64,000 nucleotides of DNA. Origin: a bacterium (GTDB lineage Bacteria; Desulfobacterota; Deferrisomatia; Deferrisomatales; Deferrisomataceae). Position numbers and translations under genes: made by a program. The notes under the pieces were generated by a model. That model saw nothing but the letters and a program-made list of their open reading frames with translations. It was not told the origin of the DNA and ran no database searches. Positions within the stretch are counted from its first letter, which is position 1. Each line of letters begins with the position of its first letter. This document shows, piece by piece, positions 34,354 through 41,955 of this stretch. The stretch lies in the NCBI GenBank assembly GCA_027021615.1, contig JALUTY010000007.1, forward strand, positions 1-64,000, given 5' to 3'.

Positions 34354-34571
34354 ACCCTTCCCGCCCCAGCGTCCGAACGAAGCCGCCGCGGGAGATCCAG
34401 GATGCTTCGAGCTGCCGGGCCCGAGGCGGGGGCTCCCGACACCCGGCGGGAACGTCACCCTCCCGGCCCAGGTCGAAGGCCGAACCCGCACCACCCTTTA
34501 CTGCTCGCTGCGTCGGTACCACGTGGATCCCCCCCTCTGCAGGAACTCCGGGGCTCCTGCGAGTCCGGGGC

Positions 34572-34769
34572 TCAGACCTCGGCCGTACCGCCCTCTGCCT
34601 CCTTCAATCGGTGAAGGATCGCGCTGAGGGTCTGCTTTTGGGCCTTGAGCCCTTCCCGAAAGTCTTTCCGATCGGTGTCGGCGATCTCCATCCGCAGCTC
34701 GGAGAGCACATAGTCCAACACCTGGACAAGGGTGCGTGTCTCCTCCTCCGAGAGCTCCAGTTGGGCCAT
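34572..34769 (-). CDS. Small helical protein
   Basis: 65 aa, charged and helical (MAQLELSEEETRTLVQVLDYVLSELRMEIADTDRKDF), with no cysteine and no membrane segment. ATG 34769 follows AAGGAGGGAGAACC, a strong ribosome site. It looks like short conserved proteins seen in related bacteria, but I cannot name a family. A zinc-binding small protein gene lies 30 nt upstream on the same strand, so they may be cotranscribed. Confidence 0.65.
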   Translation of the reverse strand: MAQLELSEEETRTLVQVLDYVLSELRMEIADTDRKDFREGLKAQKQTLSAILHRLKEAEGGTAEV

Positions 34770-34799
34770 GGTTCTCCCTCCTTCCCTGGGGTCGGCGGC

Positions 34800-34988
34800 T
34801 CAGACCCGGTTCCGGACCGCCTCCGGGGAGTCCAGACCCTCGGGGGGGGCCTGCGAAGGGGCCAAAGGACAACCCGGGGCGTGCTCGTCGTAGCGTGCCT
34901 CGTACCCACATTCGTCACACTGTGACGCCACGTGGGCACCGCACTCTTGGCAGCGAATGATCTCCAACCCGTACGCATGGTTACACAT
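34800..34988 (-). CDS. Small cysteine-rich zinc-ribbon-like protein
   Basis: 62 aa from ATG 34988: MCNHAYGLEIIRCQECGAHVASQCDECGYEARYDEHAPGC. CQEC and CDEC pairs plus H and C flanking residues suggest one or two zinc sites. ATG 34988 follows GGAGGGAGCG. Precedes the small helical protein gene. Confidence 0.6.
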   Translation of the reverse strand: MCNHAYGLEIIRCQECGAHVASQCDECGYEARYDEHAPGCPLAPSQAPPEGLDSPEAVRNRV

Positions 34989-35008
34989 AGCGCTCCCTCC
35001 GCACATGG

Positions 35009-35282
35009 TGGGTATAGGGATGAGTGTTCTTTAGCCACACGCCATGCCCCTCGGCAAGGTGGCGGGAGGGGAAAATACCGGATCGGTTCGTCTGTATATC
35101 CGGTCGTTACCGGAAAGTTATACTAAAAGAGTTTCGAATAGCGGCCCCATACGGATAAAGCAATGAGCCGATAGGGTACTTCGAGGGGCGGTTGGTTGAA
35201 ACCGTGCCCTTCCGAACCTATAGTCTTAACCGTTCGCTATCCGTTCGGCATCGGACGACACCACCAAGGGAGGATGTGTGCC
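35009..35282. other. Gene-free stretch, likely divergent regulatory region
   Basis: 274 nt between two divergent small zinc-protein genes. It is more AT-rich than the flanks (for example gttatactaaaagagtttcgaatagc near 35117) and should hold both promoters. A short inverted pair, ccggtcgttaccgg, lies at 35100-35113. No coding frame is convincing. Confidence 0.4.
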
Positions 35283-35579
35283 ATGAACAACGGAGCTTGT
35301 TTCGCCTGTGGTGCAGCCGCGAACGCCATCACCGCGCCGCTGTCGGGCCAGGCGGCGGAGATCGAGGCCCGGGGACGGCTCTACTTTGGGTTACCCCGAG
35401 AAGCCGTGCTGTGCCCGACCTGCATCGAGGACGTCCTGCTTGTGGGAAAAGCGATGTGGGAAGAGGACAGAGCTTCGCTCTGCCCTGCCTGCCGGAGGGA
35501 GCGTCTGGCCGGGGAGGCGTGGGCGGCGGTGCCGGCTACGGGTTCGGGTTACCCTGTGAGCCAGGGGGCACGGGCATGA
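35283..35579 (+). CDS. Cysteine-rich small protein with three CxxC motifs
   Basis: 98 aa from ATG 35283, behind GGGAGGATGTG. CFAC (about 6-9), CPTC (about 44-47) and CPAC (about 66-69) suggest zinc binding. No signal peptide. Not a family I recognise. It ends at nested hairpins 35583-35660. Confidence 0.6.
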   Translation: MNNGACFACGAAANAITAPLSGQAAEIEARGRLYFGLPREAVLCPTCIEDVLLVGKAMWEEDRASLCPACRRERLAGEAWAAVPATGSGYPVSQGARA

Positions 35580-35582
35580 TTC

Positions 35583-35660
35583 GAGCCCCGGCTTATTATG
35601 CTGGTACCCTGTCTCGCGGGCCCGACGGCCCGTTCTTTTTTGCCCGAGGAGCCGGGGCTC
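35583..35660. terminator. Nested terminator hairpins between convergent genes
   Basis: Inner stem CGGGCC-cgac-GGCCCG followed by TTCTTTTTT (35617-35641), a good terminator for the plus strand. An outer perfect 11-bp stem GAGCCCCGGCT (35583-35593) pairs with AGCCGGGGCTC (35650-35660) and includes the stop of the minus-strand gene. Confidence 0.75.
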
Positions 35661-36282
35661 AACCCGAGGTCCAGAACACGAACCCGGATCGCTCTAGCAC
35701 TGCGAGATCGAACGGGCCGTCGACGGCATCGTCCCGCTCACGGATCCGGTGCATCCCCTGCATCACCGCCTCCAGGAGCCGATCCCGGGTCGGCTGCTGG
35801 AGCTCCTGGTACAAGAGGGTTTCGAGCCCGAGCCGGCGAGGAGCGGTGACGACGCCCTTGACCCGCACCCCGCGGTGGGGGTGCCCGTGGTCCTCGGAGG
35901 CATAGAACGCCAGTCTGCACCTTCCGTCCGAGTCCCGCCCGGCCAACAGTAGGTACGAGCGACGGTGGGCCTCGGGGTGGTCTTGGAACCACTGGTGCCC
36001 CCGGTGCACGAACGCCTCGTACTCCCTGCGGAAGACCTGCACAACATAGGGTTCGATCTCCTCGAACTCGGCCGCGCTCCGACGCCGAAACACCTGTGAG
36101 AGCGTCCGGCTCACCCCGATGCCCACAGCCGCACCGGCCGTTGCCATGGCGGCCTGGGCGCCCAAGGGGTAGAGCTTGCGGAGGGAGTGGATCTGCTGCC
36201 CGTCCTCCTGCTCCAGCACCACCCTTCTGTCGGCGGCCAGCACCACCCCGTCCGGCCACGCACATCCTACCAGCTGGGACAT
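35659..36282 (-). CDS. Proteasome-like Ntn hydrolase
   Basis: 207 aa. The N-terminal LVGCAWPDGVVLAADRRVVLEQ resembles the proteasome beta strand-loop (GKDGVVLAADRR), followed by helices and beta strands of the right length (YLLLAGRDSDGRCRLAFYAS). If translation begins at ATG 36282 and Met is removed, Ser is the first residue and could be the N-terminal nucleophile; GGAGAGG supports that start, while GTG 36291 would bury it. No proteasome ATPase or Pup genes are in view. Function unknown; possibly a self-compartmentalised peptidase related to Anbu. Confidence 0.6.
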   Translation of the reverse strand: MSQLVGCAWPDGVVLAADRRVVLEQEDGQQIHSLRKLYPLGAQAAMATAGAAVGIGVSRTLSQVFRRRSAAEFEEIEPYVVQVFRREYEAFVHRGHQWFQDHPEAHRRSYLLLAGRDSDGRCRLAFYASEDHGHPHRGVRVKGVVTAPRRLGLETLLYQELQQPTRDRLLEAVMQGMHRIRERDDAVDGPFDLAVLERSGFVFWTSG

Positions 36283-36390
36283 CCTGTCCACCTCTCCCGG
36301 TCATGCCCAAGCGAAACCCCAAGCCCCCGGGCGGGCGCCGAAGGCCCCTTCCCAGGAACTTTGGGCCTTCGACCCGCTGGAAGCCCGCAT

Positions 36391-36666
36391 TACTAATTCC
36401 AACGAAAGTATTGCCAGGCCCGTGCCCCCTTCCCCTTGGGGAGTGCGGGGTGGGGGGCCTGGTGGAGCGCCGGGTGCGGCTCCTTAGCTCGCCGCGCCCT
36501 CCGAACGTCCGGATCGCCGCCGGATCCCAAGGCTTCCGCTATCGTGGCACGGACCGACGCGCAAGCGGCGACATGAGAAGGCGCGGCGATCGGATGCCGC
36601 ACCCGCGCCCGGCCGGAGCCAGGCCCCCCACCCCGTCCCCTGGCAATACGTTTGAAGGTCTTAGTA
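36391..36666. repeat. Long imperfect palindromic repeat, copy B
   Basis: A 276-nt inverted repeat. Outer arms are TACTAA (36391-36396) with TTAGTA (36661-36666) and GTATTGCCAGG (36408-36418) with CCTGGCAATAC (36639-36649). Inner arms are GGGGTGGGGGGCCTGG (36447-36462) with its exact complement (36619-36634), and gctcgccgcgcc with ggcgcggcgatc. The core matches copy A. It lies in the 703-nt gene-free gap between the proteasome-like gene and the MetE-like gene. It could be a non-autonomous mobile element or a structured RNA. Confidence 0.75.
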
Positions 36667-36985
36667 TTCATGAAGCCTTCTGCTGCAAACGCCGATTGCA
36701 CGCCGTCTCGGGGCGTGCTCGCGCCTGGGGGCTCGACGTACCGTCCCGTACGCCTGCGCCCCTCGTTGGTGCGCTTGCCCCGATCTGACGCACACTCGAC
36801 GGTTCCGCGACGAACGCTCATGAATCATGCGGGCTAACGGAGCTAGCGCTCGGTTCGAGCCTACCCCGTGGCGGAGACCATGGCAAAGCGGCCGGCCCCC
36901 CACGGCGTGACCTGGGTCAATGGCGGCGGGGTGCCGATCGGGTATGATGGAGTGCATCAAGAGACGGAGGACGCAGGAGGGAGCC
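36667..36985. other. Gene-free stretch before MetE-like gene
   Basis: 319 nt with scattered open frames but no convincing gene and no known riboswitch consensus. It should hold the promoter of the MetE-like gene. The 5' neighbour is the palindromic repeat. Confidence 0.35.
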
Positions 36986-38020
36986 GTGAGCATACCCGGA
37001 AACTGCCTCACCACCGCCATGGGCATCCTGCCCCACACCGATGTGGACCGGGCCCTGGACCTGGCATTGAGCCTCGACATCCCGTTCTGGCCCCAGCTGC
37101 CGCGTCTGTCGTACTACGAGGACATGTACGTGCAGGTTTCAGAGAACTTTCCTGGGGTTCGGATCGACGAAGAGAACCGGCGGATCGACTTCTCCACCGA
37201 GCGGTTTTACGAGGAACTGCCGGCGTTTCTGGAGCGTATGGAGGATCCGGACCTATACCGGCTGTCCGAGAAGTACTCGGCAGTGTACCACCGCTTCCTC
37301 TCCCTGGGCCTCTCGGATCGACCGGCCGTCCGGGGGCAGATGGAGGGCCCGATCTCCTTTGGTTTCAGCGTCAAGGACGAGAACGACCGCCCCCTGATCT
37401 ACGATGACGAGGTCCGAGGGCTGCTGATCGACTTCCTGGCGCGAAAGGTGAACACCATGGGGGAGGAGCTCCGGGCCAGGAACCCCAATGCCTTCATGTT
37501 CGTGGACGAGCCGGGGTTGGAGTTCCTGTTCTCGGCCCTGGCAGGGTACACCGACACCGCGGCCCGCCAAGACCTGGACACGTTCTTCTCCCTGATCCAA
37601 GGGAAAAGGGGGGTGCATTTGTGCGGGAATCCAGACTGGGACTTCCTGCTGAACACCCCCATGGACGTCCTGAGCTTCAACGCCTTCGGCAGCGGGGATC
37701 GGTTCGTAGGTTACGCCCCGAGCCTTCGGAGGTTCCTGGAGAGCGGGGGGGTGATCGGGTGGGGGATCGTGCCGGCGAACTACGACGACTACCGGGCCAC
37801 AGACCTCACCGAGCTGCTGGACCACCTGGAGCGGCTCTGGGATGCCCTGGAGCCTACGGGCCTGACCCGCGAGAAGCTCCTTCCGCGAAGTCTGCTGCTT
37901 CCGGCCACCTGCGCGCTGGTGAACCCCGACCGGGAACAGACGGTGGAGGCCTGCTACGATCTGCTGCGGGAGTTAAGCTTCAGGGTCCGGGACCGCTACG
38001 GGCTAGGAGGAGTGGGATGA
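36986..38020 (+). CDS. MetE-like core methyltransferase (copy 1)
   Basis: 344-aa protein with the C-terminal methionine-synthase/UROD barrel only. N-terminal TTAMGILPHTDVDRALDLALSLDIPFWPQLPRLS matches the second copy at 60-61 kb. Zinc ligands are probably H and C in GVHLCGNPDW and C in LLLPATCAL; the acidic residue in MFVDEPG is conserved. It lacks the N-terminal half of full MetE, as in the core-MetE proteins of anaerobes that may use a methyl-corrinoid donor. GTG 36986 follows GGAGGGAGCC. The next gene overlaps its stop. Confidence 0.78.
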   Translation: MSIPGNCLTTAMGILPHTDVDRALDLALSLDIPFWPQLPRLSYYEDMYVQVSENFPGVRIDEENRRIDFSTERFYEELPAFLERMEDPDLYRLSEKYSAVYHRFLSLGLSDRPAVRGQMEGPISFGFSVKDENDRPLIYDDEVRGLLIDFLARKVNTMGEELRARNPNAFMFVDEPGLEFLFSALAGYTDTAARQDLDTFFSLIQGKRGVHLCGNPDWDFLLNTPMDVLSFNAFGSGDRFVGYAPSLRRFLESGGVIGWGIVPANYDDYRATDLTELLDHLERLWDALEPTGLTREKLLPRSLLLPATCALVNPDREQTVEACYDLLRELSFRVRDRYGLGGVG

Positions 38021-38520
38021 GGCGGGCCAGACGCTTCGCCGGGGGGATGGTCGCGGCAATCGGGTTCTGGGTCTGGGTTTCGCCTCTGCCCTCGGGGGCT
38101 GCGGCATGTCCGCCGGACCTCCTGGAATCGGCACGGGCCTACCGGGATCGCCTGAATGCCGAGGGCCAGGCCGTTCGCACCTCGTCGGCCGACGCCCCTC
38201 TGGGGGTCGAGGAGACCGTGTTCTTCGACCTGGCCGCCCACGCGTGCCACAAGGGGCCGGGGCAGACGTACCGGGTGTACGGCGAGCCGAAATGCGCGGA
38301 CCCAGGAGGGGAGGGCCGGATCACCATGGACCTGCCGTACCGCCTGTTCTTCCGCCGGGCCCTGACCCTGCCGGAGCTTTACTCCCAGCCGTGGAAGCCG
38401 GGTACCGACGGCGTTCTGCGGGTCGAGTTCGAGCGGGAGCAAGGGGGCGGCCGTTGGGTACCGGTGGGGCGGCGCGAGGTGCTGGACCTGGGGAAGAAGC
38501 GCGGGCAGGGCCGCCGGTAA
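38017..38520 (+). CDS. Exported protein of unknown function
   Basis: 167 aa. N-terminal signal peptide (ARRFAGGMVAAIGFWVWVSPLPSGAAA), then a soluble domain with three cysteines, including DLAAHACHKGPGQTYRVYGEPKCADPGG. ATG 38017 overlaps the MetE-like stop by 4 nt and has AGGAGGAGTGGG. No family recognised. Confidence 0.65.
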   Translation: MRRARRFAGGMVAAIGFWVWVSPLPSGAAACPPDLLESARAYRDRLNAEGQAVRTSSADAPLGVEETVFFDLAAHACHKGPGQTYRVYGEPKCADPGGEGRITMDLPYRLFFRRALTLPELYSQPWKPGTDGVLRVEFEREQGGGRWVPVGRREVLDLGKKRGQGRR

Positions 38521-38550
38521 GCCCTCGGCCGAAGCCGGGACGAGGGGGGC

Positions 38551-38811
38551 TCAGGTCTCCGTGGGCTTGTGGCAGAAGTAGCACTTCAAGTGGTCGGGTC
38601 GGACCGGGCCCGCCGGGGCCAGGTGGTCCTCGGGCATGGCCGTCTCGGAGTCCCGGCCGTGGCACGACGGGCAGGCCTCATAGGCCTTGCGGTCGGCATG
38701 GGTCGCGTCGGGCGGCAGCCGCGGCGTGGAGACCGGTGGAGCCCGGAACAGCACGAATAGCACCCCCGCACACACCAGGACAAACAGCAGATGCACGTAG
38801 CGCCGGTTCAT
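38551..38811 (-). CDS. Small dihaem c-type cytochrome
   Basis: 86 aa: an N-terminal hydrophobic anchor (VHLLFVLVCAGVLFVLF) and two haem-binding motifs, CPSCHGR and CYFCHKP. It is membrane-tethered with the haems outside. ATG 38811 is followed by a typical anchor; upstream GGCCTTCCC on the other strand corresponds to GGGAAGGCC before the start. It may transfer electrons at the inner membrane. Confidence 0.85.
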   Translation of the reverse strand: MNRRYVHLLFVLVCAGVLFVLFRAPPVSTPRLPPDATHADRKAYEACPSCHGRDSETAMPEDHLAPAGPVRPDHLKCYFCHKPTET

Positions 38812-38862
38812 GGGAAGGCCTCCCTCGAGACAAAGAATTGCATTGTAGCCCAGGGTGCCACG

Positions 38863-38894
38863 AAAAACACCCCTCGGCCCAAGACGAGGGGTGT
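38863..38894 (-). terminator. Rho-independent terminator after TPR protein gene
   Basis: On the minus strand ACACCCCTCG, 8-nt loop, CGAGGGGTGT, then TTTTTCG. A perfect 10-bp stem. It ends the gene at 38929-39504. Confidence 0.9.
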
Positions 38895-38928
38895 CAAGCG
38901 GAAACGGTTTGCCCGCCGAGGGGTGGTC

Positions 38929-39504
38929 TCAACGGTTCACCGCGACCAACCCCGGCTGGATCCGCTGGAGGGTATTGTTGTCCAGAATGCGTTGGGTGAG
39001 GACGCAGTCGGGATACACGTAGTCCGCGAGCACCCGCGCGCACGGGGCCCCCGTTCGCTCCCGGATCTCGATCTCGTCGCCTTTGCCCACCCATCCGCTC
39101 CCGCTCAGGAGCAGCCGGCCGCCCACCACGGCCACCACCTGGCCGGGTTCCTCGGGCAGAGGCGACTCCTTCCGGGTCAGGGTGGCCACAAGAGCCTCCA
39201 CCGCCTCGCGATCCGGGGCAAAGGGTTCCAGGTCGAGGTATCTCTCGAAATGGTGGCGGGCCAGACGAAAAGCGCGGAACCCTTTGAGAAACGCCACCCC
39301 CAGGTTGTAGTGGGCCTCTGCGTACTCCGGCACGATCTCCAGGGCCTGCAGGTAGCAGTCGATCGCGTCAGCGTACCGTTTCGCGTCGAGAAACTGGTTA
39401 CCCGCCTCCTTGACCAGCCGGGCCGAGCGGGGAATATCCGCCGCAACGGCCCCCGCCGCAAACATCAGGACCATCACCAGAGCCGCGATCCGCCGAAGCC
39501 ACAT
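38929..39504 (-). CDS. Exported TPR-repeat protein
   Basis: 191 aa from ATG 39504, behind AAAGGGGGCG. Signal peptide (IAALVMVLMFAAGAVAA), then tetratricopeptide helices (AKRYADAIDCYLQALEIVPEYAEAHYNLGVAFLKG), then a C-terminal beta-rich domain (VVAVVGGRLLLSGSGWVGKGDEIEIRERTG). Periplasmic scaffold. The C-terminal part may be a small ligand-binding domain. A longer frame is possible but lacks a signal peptide. Confidence 0.75.
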   Translation of the reverse strand: MWLRRIAALVMVLMFAAGAVAADIPRSARLVKEAGNQFLDAKRYADAIDCYLQALEIVPEYAEAHYNLGVAFLKGFRAFRLARHHFERYLDLEPFAPDREAVEALVATLTRKESPLPEEPGQVVAVVGGRLLLSGSGWVGKGDEIEIRERTGAPCARVLADYVYPDCVLTQRILDNNTLQRIQPGLVAVNR

Positions 39505-39728
39505 GACGCCCCCTTTTGCGGAAACGAACCGCCCGTCCCCCTCAGAGAGCCGAACGGGCCAACCGAACGGAATCGAAAGGCCACCCGGGTGGGGAAAATG
39601 CTTCCCAAATGTAGCAAAGGCTTGCTTCAGGTCAACCCCGGCCGTCCCCAACGCCGGGCCGGAGCTCAGAAAGCAGAGCCAGCCCCCCCTTTCCCTCTCT
39701 CAATCGCCGTGCCAGCGCGGGAGGGGCC

Positions 39729-40544
39729 GTGAGGAAACCGCAACGCTCGGAGCTCGAACGGCTCTACGCCGCACACCACCGCCCCGAGTTTCTCTGGCCC
39801 GACCCCCTCGTGTTTGCCCGCGGTTGGACGGATCCTCGGGACGGCGAGGTGGCCGCCCTGGTGGCGGCCGCGTTTGCATACGGCCGGGTCGAGAAGATCC
39901 TCGAGGCCCTGGGGGAGATCTTCGACCATCTGGGGGACCGGCCGAGGGAGGCCTTGGGCCACGTCCCGCCCCGCGAGTGGCAGGAGCGGCTGGGGCGGTT
40001 TGTGTACCGGTTCCACAAAGGGCAGGACGTGGCCCTGCTCCTCCACCTGGTGGCCCAGGCCCTGGAGCGGTGGGGAACCCTCGCGGATCTGTTCGAGAGG
40101 TCGGATCCCGGCGACGACCTCAGGGCAGCCCTCTCGGGGTTCTCGGACGCCATCCTTGGGGGCGACCCCCGCCCCCTCCTTCGGGAGCCCCGGCTACCCC
40201 CGCGCCACCCGGTGCGCCACCTGCTGGCCTCCCCGGCAGCCGGCGGGGCCGCGAAGCGGATGTGCCTGTTCCTACGGTGGGTGGTGCGGCGCGATCCCCT
40301 GGACCCCGGCTACTGGCACGGCCGGGTGGACCCGGGCCGGCTGGTGGTCCCCCTCGACGCCCACGTGGCCCGCGTGGGACGGGCCTTGGGGTTCACGGCC
40401 CGGAAGAGCAACGATTGGAAGACCGCGGTGGAGATCACCCGCAGCCTGGCCGCATACGATCGGGCCGACCCGGTACGGTTCGACTTTTCGTTGTTCCGGT
40501 TCGGGATGGGGCGCTACGGGCCGGGCTCCGTCTGGAACGAGTAG
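39729..40544 (+). CDS. TIGR02757 family protein (DUF2400)
   Basis: 271 aa of a conserved all-helical family of unknown function. It has RPEFLWPDPLVFARGWTDPRDGEVAALVAAAFAYGRVEKI, SPAAGGAAKRMCLFLRWVVRRD, and DAHVARVGRALGF, which are family landmarks. It is related to DNA glycosylase-like helical folds in sequence style. GTG 39729 follows GGGAGGGGCC. The 3' end overlaps the 3' end of astB by 31 nt tail to tail. Confidence 0.85.
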   Translation: MRKPQRSELERLYAAHHRPEFLWPDPLVFARGWTDPRDGEVAALVAAAFAYGRVEKILEALGEIFDHLGDRPREALGHVPPREWQERLGRFVYRFHKGQDVALLLHLVAQALERWGTLADLFERSDPGDDLRAALSGFSDAILGGDPRPLLREPRLPPRHPVRHLLASPAAGGAAKRMCLFLRWVVRRDPLDPGYWHGRVDPGRLVVPLDAHVARVGRALGFTARKSNDWKTAVEITRSLAAYDRADPVRFDFSLFRFGMGRYGPGSVWNE

Positions 40545-41875
40545 AGGAAACCGAGTCCAAGCAGGCGAGTCAGTTCGTCCAGGGCAGTGCGGATCTCACG
40601 GAGCAGTTGGGGGTCGGCCAGATCCTGGAGCACCAGCCGATCTCGGTAGTGGCGGCTCACCCACTCGCGCAGAGCGGCCGCCCGTTCGGGGGTGAGCATA
40701 ACGCCGGGATGCACGGCCGACCGCTCGGCCGGGGTCAGTACCACCCGCAGCCGAAGGCACGCCGGTCCCCCGCCGTTTCGCATGCTCTGGCGCACATGGA
40801 CGTAATGGACCGCTCGAATCGGGCCGGGCCGCTCCACCAGTTCGGTCAGGATCTCCCGGGCCGCGGGGTCTCGCCGGCACTCGGTGGGCGCAAGCACAGC
40901 CATCCCGCCTTCGGGCAGGGTGAGGATCTGGCTGTTGAACAGGTAGGTGGCGACGGCCCGGGACAGGGGGAGGCGTTTTTCGGAGATCACCTCCAGATGC
41001 AAGGGAGTAGCGAACGCCGCCTCGAACCGCCGGGCCAACCGTCGCGCTCCCCCCCGGTCGGCCCAGGCTTCGGAGTGGACGAGAAGGAAGTCCTCGTTGC
41101 CCGCGGCTGCCACGTCGTTGTGGAAAACCCCGGCGTCCACCGACTTCGGGTCCTGACGGAGCAGCATCACGCGCTCCGGAGCCAAGCCGTGGGATCGGAT
41201 CAGGGCTTCCGAGGCCTCTCGGCTGTGACGGGCCGGAAACCGAGTGGGCTCCCGGCCCTCCACTCGCAACGCCCGGCGGCCGTACACGAAGAGCTCGATA
41301 CCGGGGGCGCCGTGGCCGGGGGCGAGCCGCATGTGGTTGGCGGCCCCTTCATCTGTCAGGGCCGAGCTCGGCGGAAGGGGGGGGTGAACCGCGAACCGGT
41401 CGGGATCGGAAAAGATCTTCTGCAACACCCGGTGGGTGAAGGCCGCTTCCAACGAGCGGTGGAACTGGGAGACGAGGTTGGCTGGGGTGACGTGAACCCG
41501 GCCGTCCGCCGTGTCGGCCGACGGACTGACGGTGGCCGCGTTGGCCGCCCACATGCTCGACGCGCTCGACACCGCCGCCAGGAGATCCGGGGCGTCCCGC
41601 AGGCAGCGCGCCAACACCTGCTCATCGGTGCCGGTGAACCCCAGCCGCCGCAAAGTCGGAACGTCCGGCCGTTCGTGGGGGGGGAGGACGGCCTGGGGCA
41701 CGCCCATTTTGGCCACAAGCTCCATTTTACCGATCCCCTCCAATGCCGCGGCCCGGGGATCGGAAGGGGCCCCGCTGTGGTCCATGGAGGCCAGGTTGCC
41801 GTACGCCAGCCCTCCGTAGTGGTGGGTGGGTCCGACCAGGCCATCCAGCTGGAGCTCCACGGCGGCTGGGCCCAC
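40514..41875 (-). CDS. astB: N-succinylarginine dihydrolase (AstB)
   Basis: 453 aa. AstB converts N2-succinylarginine to N2-succinylornithine, CO2 and two ammonia in the arginine succinyltransferase pathway. Landmarks: LDGLVGPTHHYGGLAYGNLAS, KMGVPQAVLPPHERPD, AANAATVSPSADTADGRVHVTPANLVSQFHRS (active-site region), and QSMRNGGGPACLRLRVVL with the catalytic cysteine. GTG 41875 is chosen for the GGGGGACAGGAG site; GTG 41860 is possible. It follows astA by 80 nt. The 3' end overlaps the convergent TIGR02757 gene. Confidence 0.92.
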   Translation of the reverse strand: MGPAAVELQLDGLVGPTHHYGGLAYGNLASMDHSGAPSDPRAAALEGIGKMELVAKMGVPQAVLPPHERPDVPTLRRLGFTGTDEQVLARCLRDAPDLLAAVSSASSMWAANAATVSPSADTADGRVHVTPANLVSQFHRSLEAAFTHRVLQKIFSDPDRFAVHPPLPPSSALTDEGAANHMRLAPGHGAPGIELFVYGRRALRVEGREPTRFPARHSREASEALIRSHGLAPERVMLLRQDPKSVDAGVFHNDVAAAGNEDFLLVHSEAWADRGGARRLARRFEAAFATPLHLEVISEKRLPLSRAVATYLFNSQILTLPEGGMAVLAPTECRRDPAAREILTELVERPGPIRAVHYVHVRQSMRNGGGPACLRLRVVLTPAERSAVHPGVMLTPERAAALREWVSRHYRDRLVLQDLADPQLLREIRTALDELTRLLGLGFLYSFQTEPGP

Positions 41876-41955
41876 GGCTCCTGTCCCCCTGTCGGTGCAC
41901 CTCCGGGCGGAGCGGGCGAGACGTCCCCCGCCCCCGCAGACGCAAGGCATGCCCA

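Noticed and set aside
36393-36821. 142-codon minus-strand frame across palindrome copy B
   Set aside because: It runs through the inverted repeat, lacks a ribosome site and has no family feature.
36667-36985. Possible SAM or cobalamin riboswitch before the MetE-like gene
   Set aside because: No recognisable core such as a B12 box or SAM-I elements.
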